From the NCBI GenBank assembly GCA_016934875.1, contig JAFGSC010000252.1, positions 1 through 31,448 on the forward strand: a stretch of 31,448 nucleotides of DNA, read 5' to 3'. A program made the position numbers and the translations under genes. Position 1 is the stretch's first letter. Every line of letters begins with the position of its first letter. This stretch comes from Candidatus Atribacteria bacterium (GTDB lineage: Bacteria > Atribacterota > Phoenicimicrobiia > Phoenicimicrobiales > Stramentimicrobiaceae). The notes under the pieces were generated by a model. It saw nothing but the letters and a program-made list of their open reading frames with translations. It had not been told where the DNA came from and searched no databases. Shown piece after piece: positions 16,597-25,324 of this stretch.

Positions 16597-17492
16597 AATT
16601 TTCTTCTATTATTTAAGAACATTCTTATTCCCATTTCTAAATCAATATTGGGTTTCCAGTTGGTTTTTCCTATTATAAAATCGGGATTAGCTACTGCATA
16701 CATAACATCTGTTTGCCGATATGGCTTAGCACCCCAATTTAAATTGGTTTTTTGAGAGGATAACTTCTCAATTATTGTGGCCAATTGTTTAATCGTATGT
16801 CCATTACCCGTTCCAAGTTGAAAGTTAGATTTATTTGGTAATTGATTACAATTATTTAAAAGATGAATATAAAAATCTGCTACGTCATCAACATGGATAA
16901 AATCTAAAATTTGTTCTCCAGGTGATGAATCAATTGGCTTTTCAGAATTAATTGAATCATAAATTATATCAATAATTTTCTTTTGAGAGTCATTCCCTCC
17001 ATAAATAGTATATGGCACAACAGTAGTTTGCTTAAAGTTATATACGTTACTAAAATAATCTAAGAAAGATCGCGAAGCAGTTTTTGTTGCGGAATATAAA
17101 TACGCAGGATTAAAAACCCCATCTCCTTTATAATATTCAGCAAAAGTACCTGTATTTACAAACAAATTCAAGTCAGTTTTCTTTAGAGCATCTAAGAGGC
17201 GGCATAAGAAAATAATATTGGTACTCAATAACTTTTGAAGTGTATGATAGTCATCACTAGAAGTCAAGTATGAGGCCAAGTGAATAACAACTTCTGGATT
17301 GGCTTTTTCTACTGCACAAGTAAACGCTGCTTGATTTTCAGAAACTAGTATTTTGGAAGTGGATTCTCCATATAATTTCTCCGAAACTTCTGGTTCTATG
17401 GTTATTTCTATTACCGAGTGTCCTTGTAAAATGAGTTTTGGGACTAAATAGCGGCCAACAAAACCAGTACTTCCTGTAATTAATACTTTCAT
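16593..17492 (-). CDS. CDP-3,6-dideoxy-hexose 4-ketoreductase (AscF/RfbJ-like SDR)
   Basis: 299 residues, extended SDR: GSTGFVG (7-13), FVNTGTF with Thr in the Ser/Thr position, and YSATK (Y133, K137). It resembles CDP-abequose/paratose synthases and would reduce the 4-keto group of the CDP-3,6-dideoxy-hexulose produced by the genes upstream. Because an RmlC-type epimerase gene lies immediately before it (TAATG overlap), the end product is more likely the L-sugar ascarylose than abequose or paratose. Stereochemistry is an inference from gene content. Confidence 0.75.
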   Translation of the reverse strand: MKVLITGSTGFVGRYLVPKLILQGHSVIEITIEPEVSEKLYGESTSKILVSENQAAFTCAVEKANPEVVIHLASYLTSSDDYHTLQKLLSTNIIFLCRLLDALKKTDLNLFVNTGTFAEYYKGDGVFNPAYLYSATKTASRSFLDYFSNVYNFKQTTVVPYTIYGGNDSQKKIIDIIYDSINSEKPIDSSPGEQILDFIHVDDVADFYIHLLNNCNQLPNKSNFQLGTGNGHTIKQLATIIEKLSSQKTNLNWGAKPYRQTDVMYAVANPDFIIGKTNWKPNIDLEMGIRMFLNNRRKL

Positions 17493-18028
17493 TAGAAAGG
17501 TGATTTAAATTTATGAAAGTTTATAAATTCCAAATCTCTTGCTGAAAGAATGGGATTACTTGTTTGCCAATCAAAGCCGAAAGAATTGAAATGAATTCCT
17601 GCATCATTTTCCGGAGCATAGCCAATGGTTTGGTTGTACTCAACAATGGTATTGTTCTCCATTGCTTTGAATCCATGGGCAAAGCCCTTTGGAATATAAA
17701 TGGTTTTTCCTTGGGGTCCATCAATTTCAAGGGAGAAAAATTTGCCGAATGTCTTCGAGTTTTGACGTAAATCCAAAACAACATCAAGAATACGTCCACT
17801 AATCAAAGTAACCAATTTGATATGATCTGCAGGTGGTGTTTGAAAATGCATCCCCCTGATTACATTTTTATTACTGATTGAGTAATAACGTTCATTAATT
17901 TTCAGATCTATACCAAGTTTCTCAAAAATCTGATTATTATACGTTTTTACAAATAAACCTCTTTCGTCTTCGAAAACATTATGTTTTACAACCAATAGGC
18001 CTTCGAAGCCAGTTTTTATAAGTTCCAT
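17492..18028 (-). CDS. RmlC-type sugar epimerase, probable CDP-4-keto-3,6-dideoxyhexose 5-epimerase (AscE-like)
   Basis: 178 residues, the normal RmlC length, single cupin. Active-site pattern: RGMHFQ (H61), K71 in DHIKLV, PKGFAHGF (113-120) and Y131 in VEYNQ. RmlC proper acts on dTDP-4-keto-rhamnose precursors, but no rmlA, B or D lies nearby; the neighbours are all CDP-3,6-dideoxyhexose genes. This is the arrangement of the ascarylose pathway, where AscE epimerises C5. It follows the E3-like reductase gene by 57 bp, the loosest gap within this pathway block. Confidence 0.78.
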   Translation of the reverse strand: MELIKTGFEGLLVVKHNVFEDERGLFVKTYNNQIFEKLGIDLKINERYYSISNKNVIRGMHFQTPPADHIKLVTLISGRILDVVLDLRQNSKTFGKFFSLEIDGPQGKTIYIPKGFAHGFKAMENNTIVEYNQTIGYAPENDAGIHFNSFGFDWQTSNPILSARDLEFINFHKFKSPF

Positions 18029-18085
18029 GCTATAAAAAATTCAAGAAATAAATGCCAATTCCACAAAATAATTTAAAATAGTTAA

Positions 18086-18769
18086 TTATTCCCAATCATC
18101 TGTTAATACATTTTCATTTGGCACTTTTTTTTCAATAAGTGCTTGTTTAAAACTTTTAATCATAATAGGCGGCCCCGAAATAAAATAGTTAGCCGTTGGC
18201 CCGTTTTCTTCAAATATCTTATTGATATCAAGTGTTCCTACGGTATCTTGATACACATATTGAACTAATGAATTTGAATTATATAAATTGTTTAGTTCCT
18301 TTTGATAGATATTGTAGTTTTCAGAACGAAACCCTAAATAAACTTTTGGGTTAGTATATTCCTCAAATGTAATGTGATTAAATAGAGAAAGATAAGGCGT
18401 AATACCCGTACCTCCGGCAATAAACACAGTATTTGCTTTATCATGTTCTTGTTGAAATAAATCACCATATGGTAATTTTAACCATACTTTAGAACCTGGT
18501 TTTAAGCTTTTTTCCATAAGCTTAGTAAAACTTCCTTTAACTGCATAGGTAATACGTATTGTTTCTTCATTAGGATTGCTTTGCATAGAGAAACAACGGG
18601 AATCAGGCCATTGGTCAACACCATCGTAGTCTTCATCAATTGCAAGGTGGAGGAATTGTCCAGAGTAGTATTTGAATCTTTTCCCAATCGATTTAAATTC
18701 GATGGTATAAATACCTTCAAAGGGATTAAGAATAGAAATTAGTTCTGATTTGTATTTTTTAGCTTGCAT
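18086..18769 (-). CDS. Flavin reductase partner of RfbH (E3/AscD-like), lacking the ferredoxin domain
   Basis: 227 residues, FNR-type: FAD-binding RCFSM (58-62), AVKGSFT (76-82), NAD-binding GGTGITP (119-125) and FISGPPIM (196-203). Its place directly after rfbH (3-bp gap) marks it as the reductase that passes electrons from NAD(P)H to the E1 dehydratase. Known E3 enzymes (AscD, RfbI) are roughly 100 residues longer because of an N-terminal plant-type [2Fe-2S] domain. Here that domain is absent: the protein begins directly with the FAD barrel, and no ferredoxin gene is nearby. No frameshift remnant is evident in the 57-bp gap downstream or before the start. Confidence 0.82.
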   Translation of the reverse strand: MQAKKYKSELISILNPFEGIYTIEFKSIGKRFKYYSGQFLHLAIDEDYDGVDQWPDSRCFSMQSNPNEETIRITYAVKGSFTKLMEKSLKPGSKVWLKLPYGDLFQQEHDKANTVFIAGGTGITPYLSLFNHITFEEYTNPKVYLGFRSENYNIYQKELNNLYNSNSLVQYVYQDTVGTLDINKIFEENGPTANYFISGPPIMIKSFKQALIEKKVPNENVLTDDWE

Positions 18770-18772
18770 GCT

Positions 18773-20086
18773 TTAATATTTACTCAAAAATTCACCTAAA
18801 ACTTTTTCAGAATATTGAAACATTTCTTTTGTTAAACCTGGATAAGTTCCCAAAAAGAAAGTGTGATTCATAATTGTATCCGTATTCTTTAGATGGTCCG
18901 CAATTCTCCAGGTCTTGTCAATAAACCCTGGTTGCTTGGTTATGTTACCAGCAAAAAGGTTACGTGTTTCTACTAGTTTAGAATTTAAATAGCCCGTAAG
19001 TTCATCCCTTGTAAAAGGGGTTTCTTTTTTCAAAGTAATTATAAACGCAAACCAAGCGGGATCAGCATTTTTAGTTGCTTCTGGAAGGACAAAATATTTA
19101 TTGTATTTCGAGAAAATACGTTTCCACTCATTGAAATTTTCTTTTCTTCTATCACAAAAATGAGGGAGTTTATCCATCTGGGCCGCTCCAATAGCTGCCT
19201 GAATATCTGTCATCTTCAGATTGTATCCTATTTCTGAATAAACATATTTGTGATCAAATCCAAACGGAAGGTTTCCAAATTGTTGTGAGAATCGTTTTCC
19301 ACATGTATTGTTTTCTCCACCTGCACAATAGCAGTCACGACCCCAATCACGGAAAGCCCGTACCAGATTGGCTAAAATTGGATCATTAGTGCAAATAGCT
19401 CCTCCTTCCCCCGTGGTGATGTGATGTGCAGGATAAAATGAAATAGTAGATAAGTGGGCAAATGAGCCCGTTTTCTTTCCATTATATTCACTTCCAAAAG
19501 CATCACAATTATCCTCAATAACCCAAAGTTTATGTTCTTCAGCCAAAGCCATAATAGCTTCAATATTAAAAGGATTACCAAGGGTGTGCGCAATAAAAAT
19601 ACAGCGCGTTTTTGGTGTGATGGCATTACGCATCATTTCAATATCAATATTGTAGGTCGGAATATCAACATCGACAAAGACAGGAATCAAGCCGTATTGT
19701 ATAATGGGTGTTACGGTTGCCGGAAAACCTGCTGCTACAGCTATCACTTCGTCACCGGGTTTTAATCTTTTATCTCCAAGTTTATCAGAAGTAAGGGCGG
19801 AAAAAGCCAATAAATTGGCGGAAGAACCGGAGTTTGTAAGCAGCACATGCTCCACTTCCAGAAAATCAGCAATTTTTTCAGCAAATTCCTCCGAAAACCT
19901 CCCTTCGGTTAACCAAAAATCGAGGGATGCTTCCACAGCATTCACCAATTCCTTTTCATTAAAAACCCTACCTGCATAGTTAACACGCGTTCTGCCAGGA
20001 ATAAATTCCTTTTCAGAAAATCTTGCGTGATGATATTGTATCGTTTTTTCAATAATTTCTTTTCGAAGTTGCTTAAAATCGGTCAT
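18773..20086 (-). CDS. rfbH: CDP-4-keto-6-deoxy-D-glucose-3-dehydrase (E1)
   Basis: 437 residues from ATG 20086; a GTG at 20092 would add two. It belongs to the aspartate aminotransferase fold but is a PMP and [2Fe-2S] enzyme that removes the C3 hydroxyl. The lysine that normally binds PLP is replaced by histidine: FYPAHHITTGEGG (H221/H222). The iron-sulfur cysteines are C194, C252, C254 and C262, the exact C-X57-C-X-C-X7-C spacing known for E1 of Yersinia. The block order rfbF-rfbG-rfbH-reductase matches 3,6-dideoxyhexose loci. The stop of rfbG upstream is separated by about 33 bp containing a short dispersed-repeat-like word. Confidence 0.95.
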   Translation of the reverse strand: MTDFKQLRKEIIEKTIQYHHARFSEKEFIPGRTRVNYAGRVFNEKELVNAVEASLDFWLTEGRFSEEFAEKIADFLEVEHVLLTNSGSSANLLAFSALTSDKLGDKRLKPGDEVIAVAAGFPATVTPIIQYGLIPVFVDVDIPTYNIDIEMMRNAITPKTRCIFIAHTLGNPFNIEAIMALAEEHKLWVIEDNCDAFGSEYNGKKTGSFAHLSTISFYPAHHITTGEGGAICTNDPILANLVRAFRDWGRDCYCAGGENNTCGKRFSQQFGNLPFGFDHKYVYSEIGYNLKMTDIQAAIGAAQMDKLPHFCDRRKENFNEWKRIFSKYNKYFVLPEATKNADPAWFAFIITLKKETPFTRDELTGYLNSKLVETRNLFAGNITKQPGFIDKTWRIADHLKNTDTIMNHTFFLGTYPGLTKEMFQYSEKVLGEFLSKY

Positions 20087-20103
20087 TTTCACTTATTTTT
20101 TTA

Positions 20104-20122
20104 CCACAGATTGCACAGATTA
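20104..20122. repeat. Short CACAGATT dispersed-repeat-like word
   Basis: CCACAGATT-GCACAGATTA reads as two near copies of an octamer in the small gap between rfbG and rfbH, overlapping the rfbG stop codon. Similar words are scattered between genes in Bacteroidota. It may be a relic of a small insertion; only one copy is seen here. Confidence 0.35.
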
Positions 20123-21211
20123 AAAATTATAATATTTATTGATTTGATTTACGCAAACTTTTCGGATATTTTCTCCATTTAAAAAAGCCTTATTCCATTC
20201 AACAATGGATTTCAAAGTGGTTTCGATATCCCATTTAGGAACCCATTCTAATTCAGCTTTGGCCTTAGAACAATCAAGTTTCAAGTAATTTGCCTCATGG
20301 GGTTGTGGATGGGGATCGACTCTAAAAGAAGCCCCATCGCCCCAAAACTTACAAATACTATCCGTTATCCATTCTACATTTCTGGCATCTTTGTCATCTG
20401 GTCCAAAATTCCAAGCTTCAGCATATTTTGATCCTTCTGTAAATAGTTTTGCTGCTAACAATAAATATCCTGTTAAAGGCTCCAGAACATGTTGCCAGGG
20501 GCGAATTGCATATGGGCTGCGGATTTTCACCTCTTCGCCCTTTGATATTGCTCTTAAAAAATCAGGAATCAACCGATCCTCGGCCCAGTCACCTCCACCA
20601 ATTACATTCCCAGCGCGGGCTGAAGCAATTGCCACACCATGTTTATCGTATTCGCCGCCATTAAAAAAGGAACTTCGGAAAGAAGAAGTTACCAATTCTG
20701 AGCATCCTTTGCTATTGGAATAAGGATCATAACCTCCTATTGGTTCATTTTCACGATAACCCCAATGCCATTCTCTGTTTTCATAGCATTTATCTGTAGT
20801 TACATTAACAACTGCTTTTACACTTTTTGTATATCTGCATGCTTCCAACAAATGAACAGTTCCCATTACATTGATAGCATAGGTTTCTATTGGCTTTTTA
20901 TAGGATTCCCTCACCAAAGGTTGGGCTGCCATATGGATAATAATCTCGGGCTGAACTTCCTGTAAAACTTTTAGCATAAAATCATAATCTCGTACATCTC
21001 CGATATACGAAGTAATGAGTTCATTTATATTTGCCTCCTTGTACAAACTCGGCACTGTTGGTGGCTCTAAAGCATATCCATAAACATCGGCTCCTAACTG
21101 ATTAAGAAGAAGGCATAACCATGAACCTTTAAAGCCGGTATGGCCAGTTATCAGAATTTTTTTACCTTTATATATTCCTTTAAAAAGGTTTTTGTTTACC
21201 AGACTTTCCAT
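20120..21211 (-). CDS. rfbG: CDP-glucose 4,6-dehydratase
   Basis: 363 residues, extended SDR. GHTGFKGSW (23-31) is the signature start of this family, followed by HMAAQPLVRESY, TTDKCYENREW (138-148) and the catalytic YSNSK (Y164, K168). It converts CDP-D-glucose to CDP-4-keto-6-deoxy-D-glucose, the substrate of RfbH. The start overlaps the rfbF stop by 16 bp, implying coupled translation. Confidence 0.94.
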   Translation of the reverse strand: MESLVNKNLFKGIYKGKKILITGHTGFKGSWLCLLLNQLGADVYGYALEPPTVPSLYKEANINELITSYIGDVRDYDFMLKVLQEVQPEIIIHMAAQPLVRESYKKPIETYAINVMGTVHLLEACRYTKSVKAVVNVTTDKCYENREWHWGYRENEPIGGYDPYSNSKGCSELVTSSFRSSFFNGGEYDKHGVAIASARAGNVIGGGDWAEDRLIPDFLRAISKGEEVKIRSPYAIRPWQHVLEPLTGYLLLAAKLFTEGSKYAEAWNFGPDDKDARNVEWITDSICKFWGDGASFRVDPHPQPHEANYLKLDCSKAKAELEWVPKWDIETTLKSIVEWNKAFLNGENIRKVCVNQINKYYNF

Positions 21212-21969
21212 GGTGCCTTATTCTTATTCCACATTTCATTTAACTCCACATTATCCCTTAGTGTATCCATTGGTTTCCAAAATCCTTCATGTTTATACGA
21301 CATCATTTTTCCTTCAGCAGCAATCGTTTCTAAAGGAGATTTTTCAAAAATGGTTGCATCACCTTCTTTTAAGTAATCAAAAATCTCTGGTTGGCAGACA
21401 AAATAGCCTGCATTAATCCATATACCATCTCCAGCTGGTTTTTCGGTAAAGGACTTTACATTTCCTTTTGTATCAATATCTATTGAGCCGAATTTGCCTT
21501 GGGGTTTATAGGCAGTTACAGTTAACATTTTATTGCTCTTCTTATGGTATTCTGTTAGTTTTTTGATATCAATATCTGCAACACCATCGCCATATGTTAA
21601 CATAAATGGTTCATTGCCAATATATTTTTGTATCCTTTTAATACGGCCACCAGTCATTGTATTAAGACCTGTATCTACTAAAGTCACTTTCCATGGTTCT
21701 GAATCATTTCCTAGAACTTGGATCTCATTATTTTTTATGTCAATTGTAACGTCGCTCCTATGAAGAAAGTAGTTAGCAAAATATTCTTTAATAATATAAC
21801 CTTTGTAACCTAAGCAGATAATAAAATCATTATATCCATATTTTGAATACGTTTTCATAATATGCCATAGTATAGGTTCGTTTCCTATTGTTACCATTGG
21901 TTTTGGAAGATATTTTGTTTCTTCACTTAATCTTGTTCCAAGGCCTCCGGCTAATAATACTACTTTCAT
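21196..21969 (-). CDS. rfbF: Glucose-1-phosphate cytidylyltransferase
   Basis: 257 residues, the family length. The nucleotide-binding loop AGGLGTRLSEET with PKPM (K23) is clear, followed by WHIMKTYSKYGYNDFIICLGY and TYGDGVADI (the metal-binding aspartate). It makes CDP-glucose, the first step of the CDP-dideoxyhexose branch. It starts 20 bp after the stop of the SpsF-like gene, so one transcript probably carries both sugar pathways. Confidence 0.94.
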   Translation of the reverse strand: MKVVLLAGGLGTRLSEETKYLPKPMVTIGNEPILWHIMKTYSKYGYNDFIICLGYKGYIIKEYFANYFLHRSDVTIDIKNNEIQVLGNDSEPWKVTLVDTGLNTMTGGRIKRIQKYIGNEPFMLTYGDGVADIDIKKLTEYHKKSNKMLTVTAYKPQGKFGSIDIDTKGNVKSFTEKPAGDGIWINAGYFVCQPEIFDYLKEGDATIFEKSPLETIAAEGKMMSYKHEGFWKPMDTLRDNVELNEMWNKNKAPWKVW

Positions 21970-21989
21970 AAGAATCTCATTTATTAAGC

Positions 21990-22826
21990 TTAAAAAACGA
22001 CTTTATGGTTTGTATAATTTGGAGCAATTTTTTTATTAATAGTTCCAGCAAAAATCAACCCTTTTTCTTTATTTTTGTTAAATTGTTCATCAATTAAGTT
22101 AAGCTGTTCCTTTGATGGCATCAATTGTTGATGCATTTTATTAATTTCTAATAATTCCGGGTTTGTTTGTAATAAATGCAAAACGTCAGATAAATCTGGG
22201 ATGTCATTAGACTTATATCTATTATATATGTTTTTGATTAACAAATAATCTTCAGCATAATCTAAGGTGATCCTAATATTCTCATTATAAGGGCTATTTT
22301 TTACCATTAAATCTGCAACATTAAAAAAATCAGGGCGATTGATAAATGGTCCCCAGATTTCCGTATCAGATTGTTGCTTCATATGATTAACAACCTCAAG
22401 TGCTTTAACGTCCAGTATATAAGTACCACATCCCATAGGTAGCCCTTTGGTATTGATAAAATCGTATTGTTCCTTCCTATACATATCCACTAAAATATTG
22501 GATGTGTATATTGAGAATAAAGGGTTATCGGCTGTAATGCTTACAAATGCATCATAGCCGAAATGTTTCGCAGCAGCAAGAAGACGATTTAATACATCAT
22601 CCTCTGAACCCGCAAAAAATTGAATCTTATTATTCAAAGCATTTTCAAATAAAACAGAATCCTGCGGATTAGTCGAAGTACATAAAACCACTCCATCAAT
22701 GCCAACTACTTTTTTCGCTCTTTCAATCACTCTATCTAAAACAGATTTGCCATTGAGATCGAGCAATATTTTTTGTTTAAGCCGACTGCTCTTAAGCCTG
22801 GCAGTAATAAAAAATCCTATTTTCAT
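21990..22826 (-). CDS. SpsF/NeuA-type cytidylyltransferase, probable CMP-nonulosonate synthetase
   Basis: 278 residues. The N-terminal CTP-binding pattern FITARLKSSRLKQKIL (R10, R15, K17/K19) and the metal aspartate in SITADNPLF (D100) mark the KdsB/NeuA/SpsF group. It lies 2 bp after a NeuB-type synthase and is the only CMP-sugar synthetase-like gene in the window, so it probably activates the nonulosonic acid made here. The C-terminal 40 residues, after the domain, are lysine- and asparagine-rich and unassigned. Being SpsF-like and not a standard NeuA/LegF, its exact substrate is open. Confidence 0.75.
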   Translation of the reverse strand: MKIGFFITARLKSSRLKQKILLDLNGKSVLDRVIERAKKVVGIDGVVLCTSTNPQDSVLFENALNNKIQFFAGSEDDVLNRLLAAAKHFGYDAFVSITADNPLFSIYTSNILVDMYRKEQYDFINTKGLPMGCGTYILDVKALEVVNHMKQQSDTEIWGPFINRPDFFNVADLMVKNSPYNENIRITLDYAEDYLLIKNIYNRYKSNDIPDLSDVLHLLQTNPELLEINKMHQQLMPSKEQLNLIDEQFNKNKEKGLIFAGTINKKIAPNYTNHKVVF

Positions 22827-22828
22827 AA

Positions 22829-23824
22829 TTATTGCAAATCAAATTTATTTATACAATGCCCTTTGTTTAAATCTTGCGTAATTATTTTGCCAATGCTATT
22901 TAAAATATCTAATTGCGACAAATCAGAACTTTGTCCTGTTCTTTTAAAATCAAAATCATCAACACTTAATGCATCGCCCTTTTTCATGTCTTTTTTCAGA
23001 ATAGCTGCCTTTTTCATACTCCCAAATGTGGAATATGCCTTTTCTCCCTTATTCATTTTTAATTGGCCATTCCCATTTGCTAATGATAATATTTTTAATT
23101 TTTTCTGTATTTCAATAAACATTTCCATACCAATAGCTGCTTGCCAATCTGTTCTTCCTTCCCCTGTGGTATTGGTTACATGTTTTTCTATAAAATTCAT
23201 ACCCAAAGCAGCTCCTAACAAAGTTATTAAAACATTATTATCATTGTCCCAAGCAGTATGATCAGCATACCCATGTTTAAATTCAGGATATAACTCCATG
23301 ATTTTTCGGATTTTTGAAAAATTAATGTCTTCATACTTTGTGGGGTAATTCTGAAATCCATGCATCAATACAATGTTTTTGGAATCAATTATCTCAACTG
23401 CCTGCTCAACCTCATATAGATCAGTTCCACCAACACCTAAAATAATATGCGTTTCTTTATTTAATTTGCTTTTTAGATGATTCAGTAGTTTAATATCATT
23501 TAAACATACTGAATGAATTTCTATAAGTTCCGGTTTGTATTTCATCCCAAAATCAATGGCTTTTTTATCATTAAAAAGCAGCATTAGCTTTTTACCATTG
23601 TCAGTTACTATCTTAAAAATCTCATTCCATTGTGTTTCTGAGAAAACGCGTTCTTTAGCCCAGCTATAACCCGGATGATCTGTGTGCATATATTCATCAA
23701 TATCCAAGGATAAATGGAATTTTATATAATCCGCATTAGTTTTAACTGAAATCGTTTCTACTAGTTTTTTAAAAAACTCCAGATCTCCATCGTGATGCCA
23801 GGCTGTTTCTGCTATTAATTGCAT
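22829..23824 (-). CDS. Second, divergent NeuB-family synthase (SpsE-like)
   Basis: 331 residues with the NeuB TIM barrel and a C-terminal SAF (antifreeze-like) domain (about 272-331). Landmarks: ETAWHHDGD (6-14) where NeuB has EAGVNHNGD, KFHL (35-38) for KFQT, HGYADHT (184-190), EKHVT (213-217). The loop after EKH, normally holding RNMAGPDH, reads TNTTGEGRTDWQAA. The family condenses phosphoenolpyruvate with an aminosugar to a nonulosonic acid. These changes at the substrate side suggest a different sugar from the first NeuB in the same locus. It is tightly packed between a YhcH-type gene and the cytidylyltransferase gene (2-bp gaps). Confidence 0.82.
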   Translation of the reverse strand: MQLIAETAWHHDGDLEFFKKLVETISVKTNADYIKFHLSLDIDEYMHTDHPGYSWAKERVFSETQWNEIFKIVTDNGKKLMLLFNDKKAIDFGMKYKPELIEIHSVCLNDIKLLNHLKSKLNKETHIILGVGGTDLYEVEQAVEIIDSKNIVLMHGFQNYPTKYEDINFSKIRKIMELYPEFKHGYADHTAWDNDNNVLITLLGAALGMNFIEKHVTNTTGEGRTDWQAAIGMEMFIEIQKKLKILSLANGNGQLKMNKGEKAYSTFGSMKKAAILKKDMKKGDALSVDDFDFKRTGQSSDLSQLDILNSIGKIITQDLNKGHCINKFDLQ

Positions 23825-23826
23825 AA

Positions 23827-24279
23827 TTAATTGATTAAGACTTTTACTACAATTTTTTTAATACTACATGGATTACCGTCAATAATTCCTGGCATATGCA
23901 AGTCTTCGGGAAAAAAGACAGCAACCATTCCTTCCGTAAATTTTAGTTTGCTTGTACCATAAGGCTTGTACAATAGATAATCATTTACCTCATCATAGGC
24001 CTGAGAAATTAAATGATTATCATAAGATTCATATTCAATAAGTTCTTTTCCCTTCAATAAATATTGAACGTCTATATACTTTTTATGAGCCTCAAGTACT
24101 TTAGCTATATCTGTTTTGGTTATATAATCGTTTACAAGGACAAACATTTCAGCATTTATTTCATGTCTTCCTGACGTCATTTCGGAAAAATCTGTTGCCG
24201 TAATATATTCAAATGCTTGCTTCAGGCGCACTCCAATTCCGTTATAAAATTGAATGTTTTCTATTTTATCTAATATCAT
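23827..24279 (-). CDS. YhcH/YjgK/YiaL-family protein (possible sugar anomerase)
   Basis: 150 residues from ATG 24279, which lies just after the PtmE stop and gives the family's normal length; an upstream in-frame Met at 24342 would run into the PtmE coding region. Conserved blocks: GRHEI (37-41), EAHKKYIDVQY (63-73), FFPEDLHMP (122-130), with the His and Glu residues that bind metal in this cupin-like family. YhcH (NanQ) is associated with sialic acid use in E. coli, where an anomerase role is reported. Here it lies within a biosynthetic locus, between PtmE and the second NeuB, so it probably handles a nonulosonate or its precursor. Confidence 0.83.
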   Translation of the reverse strand: MILDKIENIQFYNGIGVRLKQAFEYITATDFSEMTSGRHEINAEMFVLVNDYITKTDIAKVLEAHKKYIDVQYLLKGKELIEYESYDNHLISQAYDEVNDYLLYKPYGTSKLKFTEGMVAVFFPEDLHMPGIIDGNPCSIKKIVVKVLIN

Positions 24280-24283
24280 TTTT

Positions 24284-25324
24284 TTACCATTTAATATGTG
24301 CAATATCTTTTTGTGCTTTTTCAAAATCTTCATGTTTGCCAATATCCATCCAATATGTTTGAATTGGATAATGTATCAACTTTTTACCCAACTTAATCAC
24401 TTGTTCCATTAAATCAGTAGCATCATAAAATTGATCTGATGGGATCATATTTAGTATATTTCTTTTAAGGAGATAGATTCCAGCATTAGCATAGTAAATA
24501 TAACTGGGTTTTTCTTTAAAAGCCTTTACATTCCTGTCATCTGAATCAAAAATAGCATAAGGTAGGTTAACATGATACGGAATAGACGCTACCATTATAT
24601 CTGCATCTTTTTCTAAAAATGTTTTATAAAAATCTTCATAATCAATATTAGTCAGAATATCTGAGTTCATTAGAAGTACCGTATCATTATAGAAATCATC
24701 GATAAGTGACAAGGCTCCGGCTGTTCCGAGAAATTTTTTCTCTTTTATTATACGAAAATTGATATTCTCGTCATAATCTTCACAAAAATCAATAATTTGT
24801 TTACTTAAATACTTAACCGAAACATACTGCCTTGTAATACCGTATTGTAATAATCTGTCAAAATTATAAGCTATTATCTCTTTGCCCCCAATTTTTAAAA
24901 GTGGCTTAGGGACATCCTTTGTCAAAGGAAGTAAGCGTTTCCCCTCACCTCCAGCCATAATCAATGCATCTATTGGTAATATTGATTTAGCCGTTGTAAA
25001 ATCAATGATTTTTACAAGTTTCCTATCTTCCGTTAATAAAGGGACTGCTTTTAATTTTTTCTCTCTGAACACTTTCAACTTATCAAAGTTGTTTTTTCCT
25101 TGAAGGATAAACTGAAAATCCTTGTAAAGGAAATCGAGGATGGTGTTTTCAAGATTTAAACCCCTAATCAAACCTCTTCGAATATCGCCATCAGTAATAG
25201 TTCCAACAACTTTATTTTCATTGTCAATAACAAATACCGTCTGCACAGTGGTTAATTGATCTATCTTTTTTAATACATCCATTAGAGATGCATTGATATT
25301 TATTGTGTATTTACTTAATTCCAT
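24284..25324 (-). CDS. ptmE: CBS-domain nucleotidyltransferase (PtmE-like)
   Basis: 346 residues. A CBS pair fills about 1-115 (VFVIDNENKVVGTITDGDIR in the first, AVPLLTEDRKLVKIIDF in the second). The sugar nucleotidyltransferase domain begins with DALIMAGGEGKRLLPLT (119-135) and PKPLL. This fusion is typical of PtmE in Campylobacter, which makes GDP-GlcN for the legionaminic acid route. Its presence suggests a GDP-linked precursor here too, although the nucleotide cannot be read from the sequence. The start overlaps the NeuC-type gene by 14 bp. Confidence 0.85.
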   Translation of the reverse strand: MELSKYTININASLMDVLKKIDQLTTVQTVFVIDNENKVVGTITDGDIRRGLIRGLNLENTILDFLYKDFQFILQGKNNFDKLKVFREKKLKAVPLLTEDRKLVKIIDFTTAKSILPIDALIMAGGEGKRLLPLTKDVPKPLLKIGGKEIIAYNFDRLLQYGITRQYVSVKYLSKQIIDFCEDYDENINFRIIKEKKFLGTAGALSLIDDFYNDTVLLMNSDILTNIDYEDFYKTFLEKDADIMVASIPYHVNLPYAIFDSDDRNVKAFKEKPSYIYYANAGIYLLKRNILNMIPSDQFYDATDLMEQVIKLGKKLIHYPIQTYWMDIGKHEDFEKAQKDIAHIKW

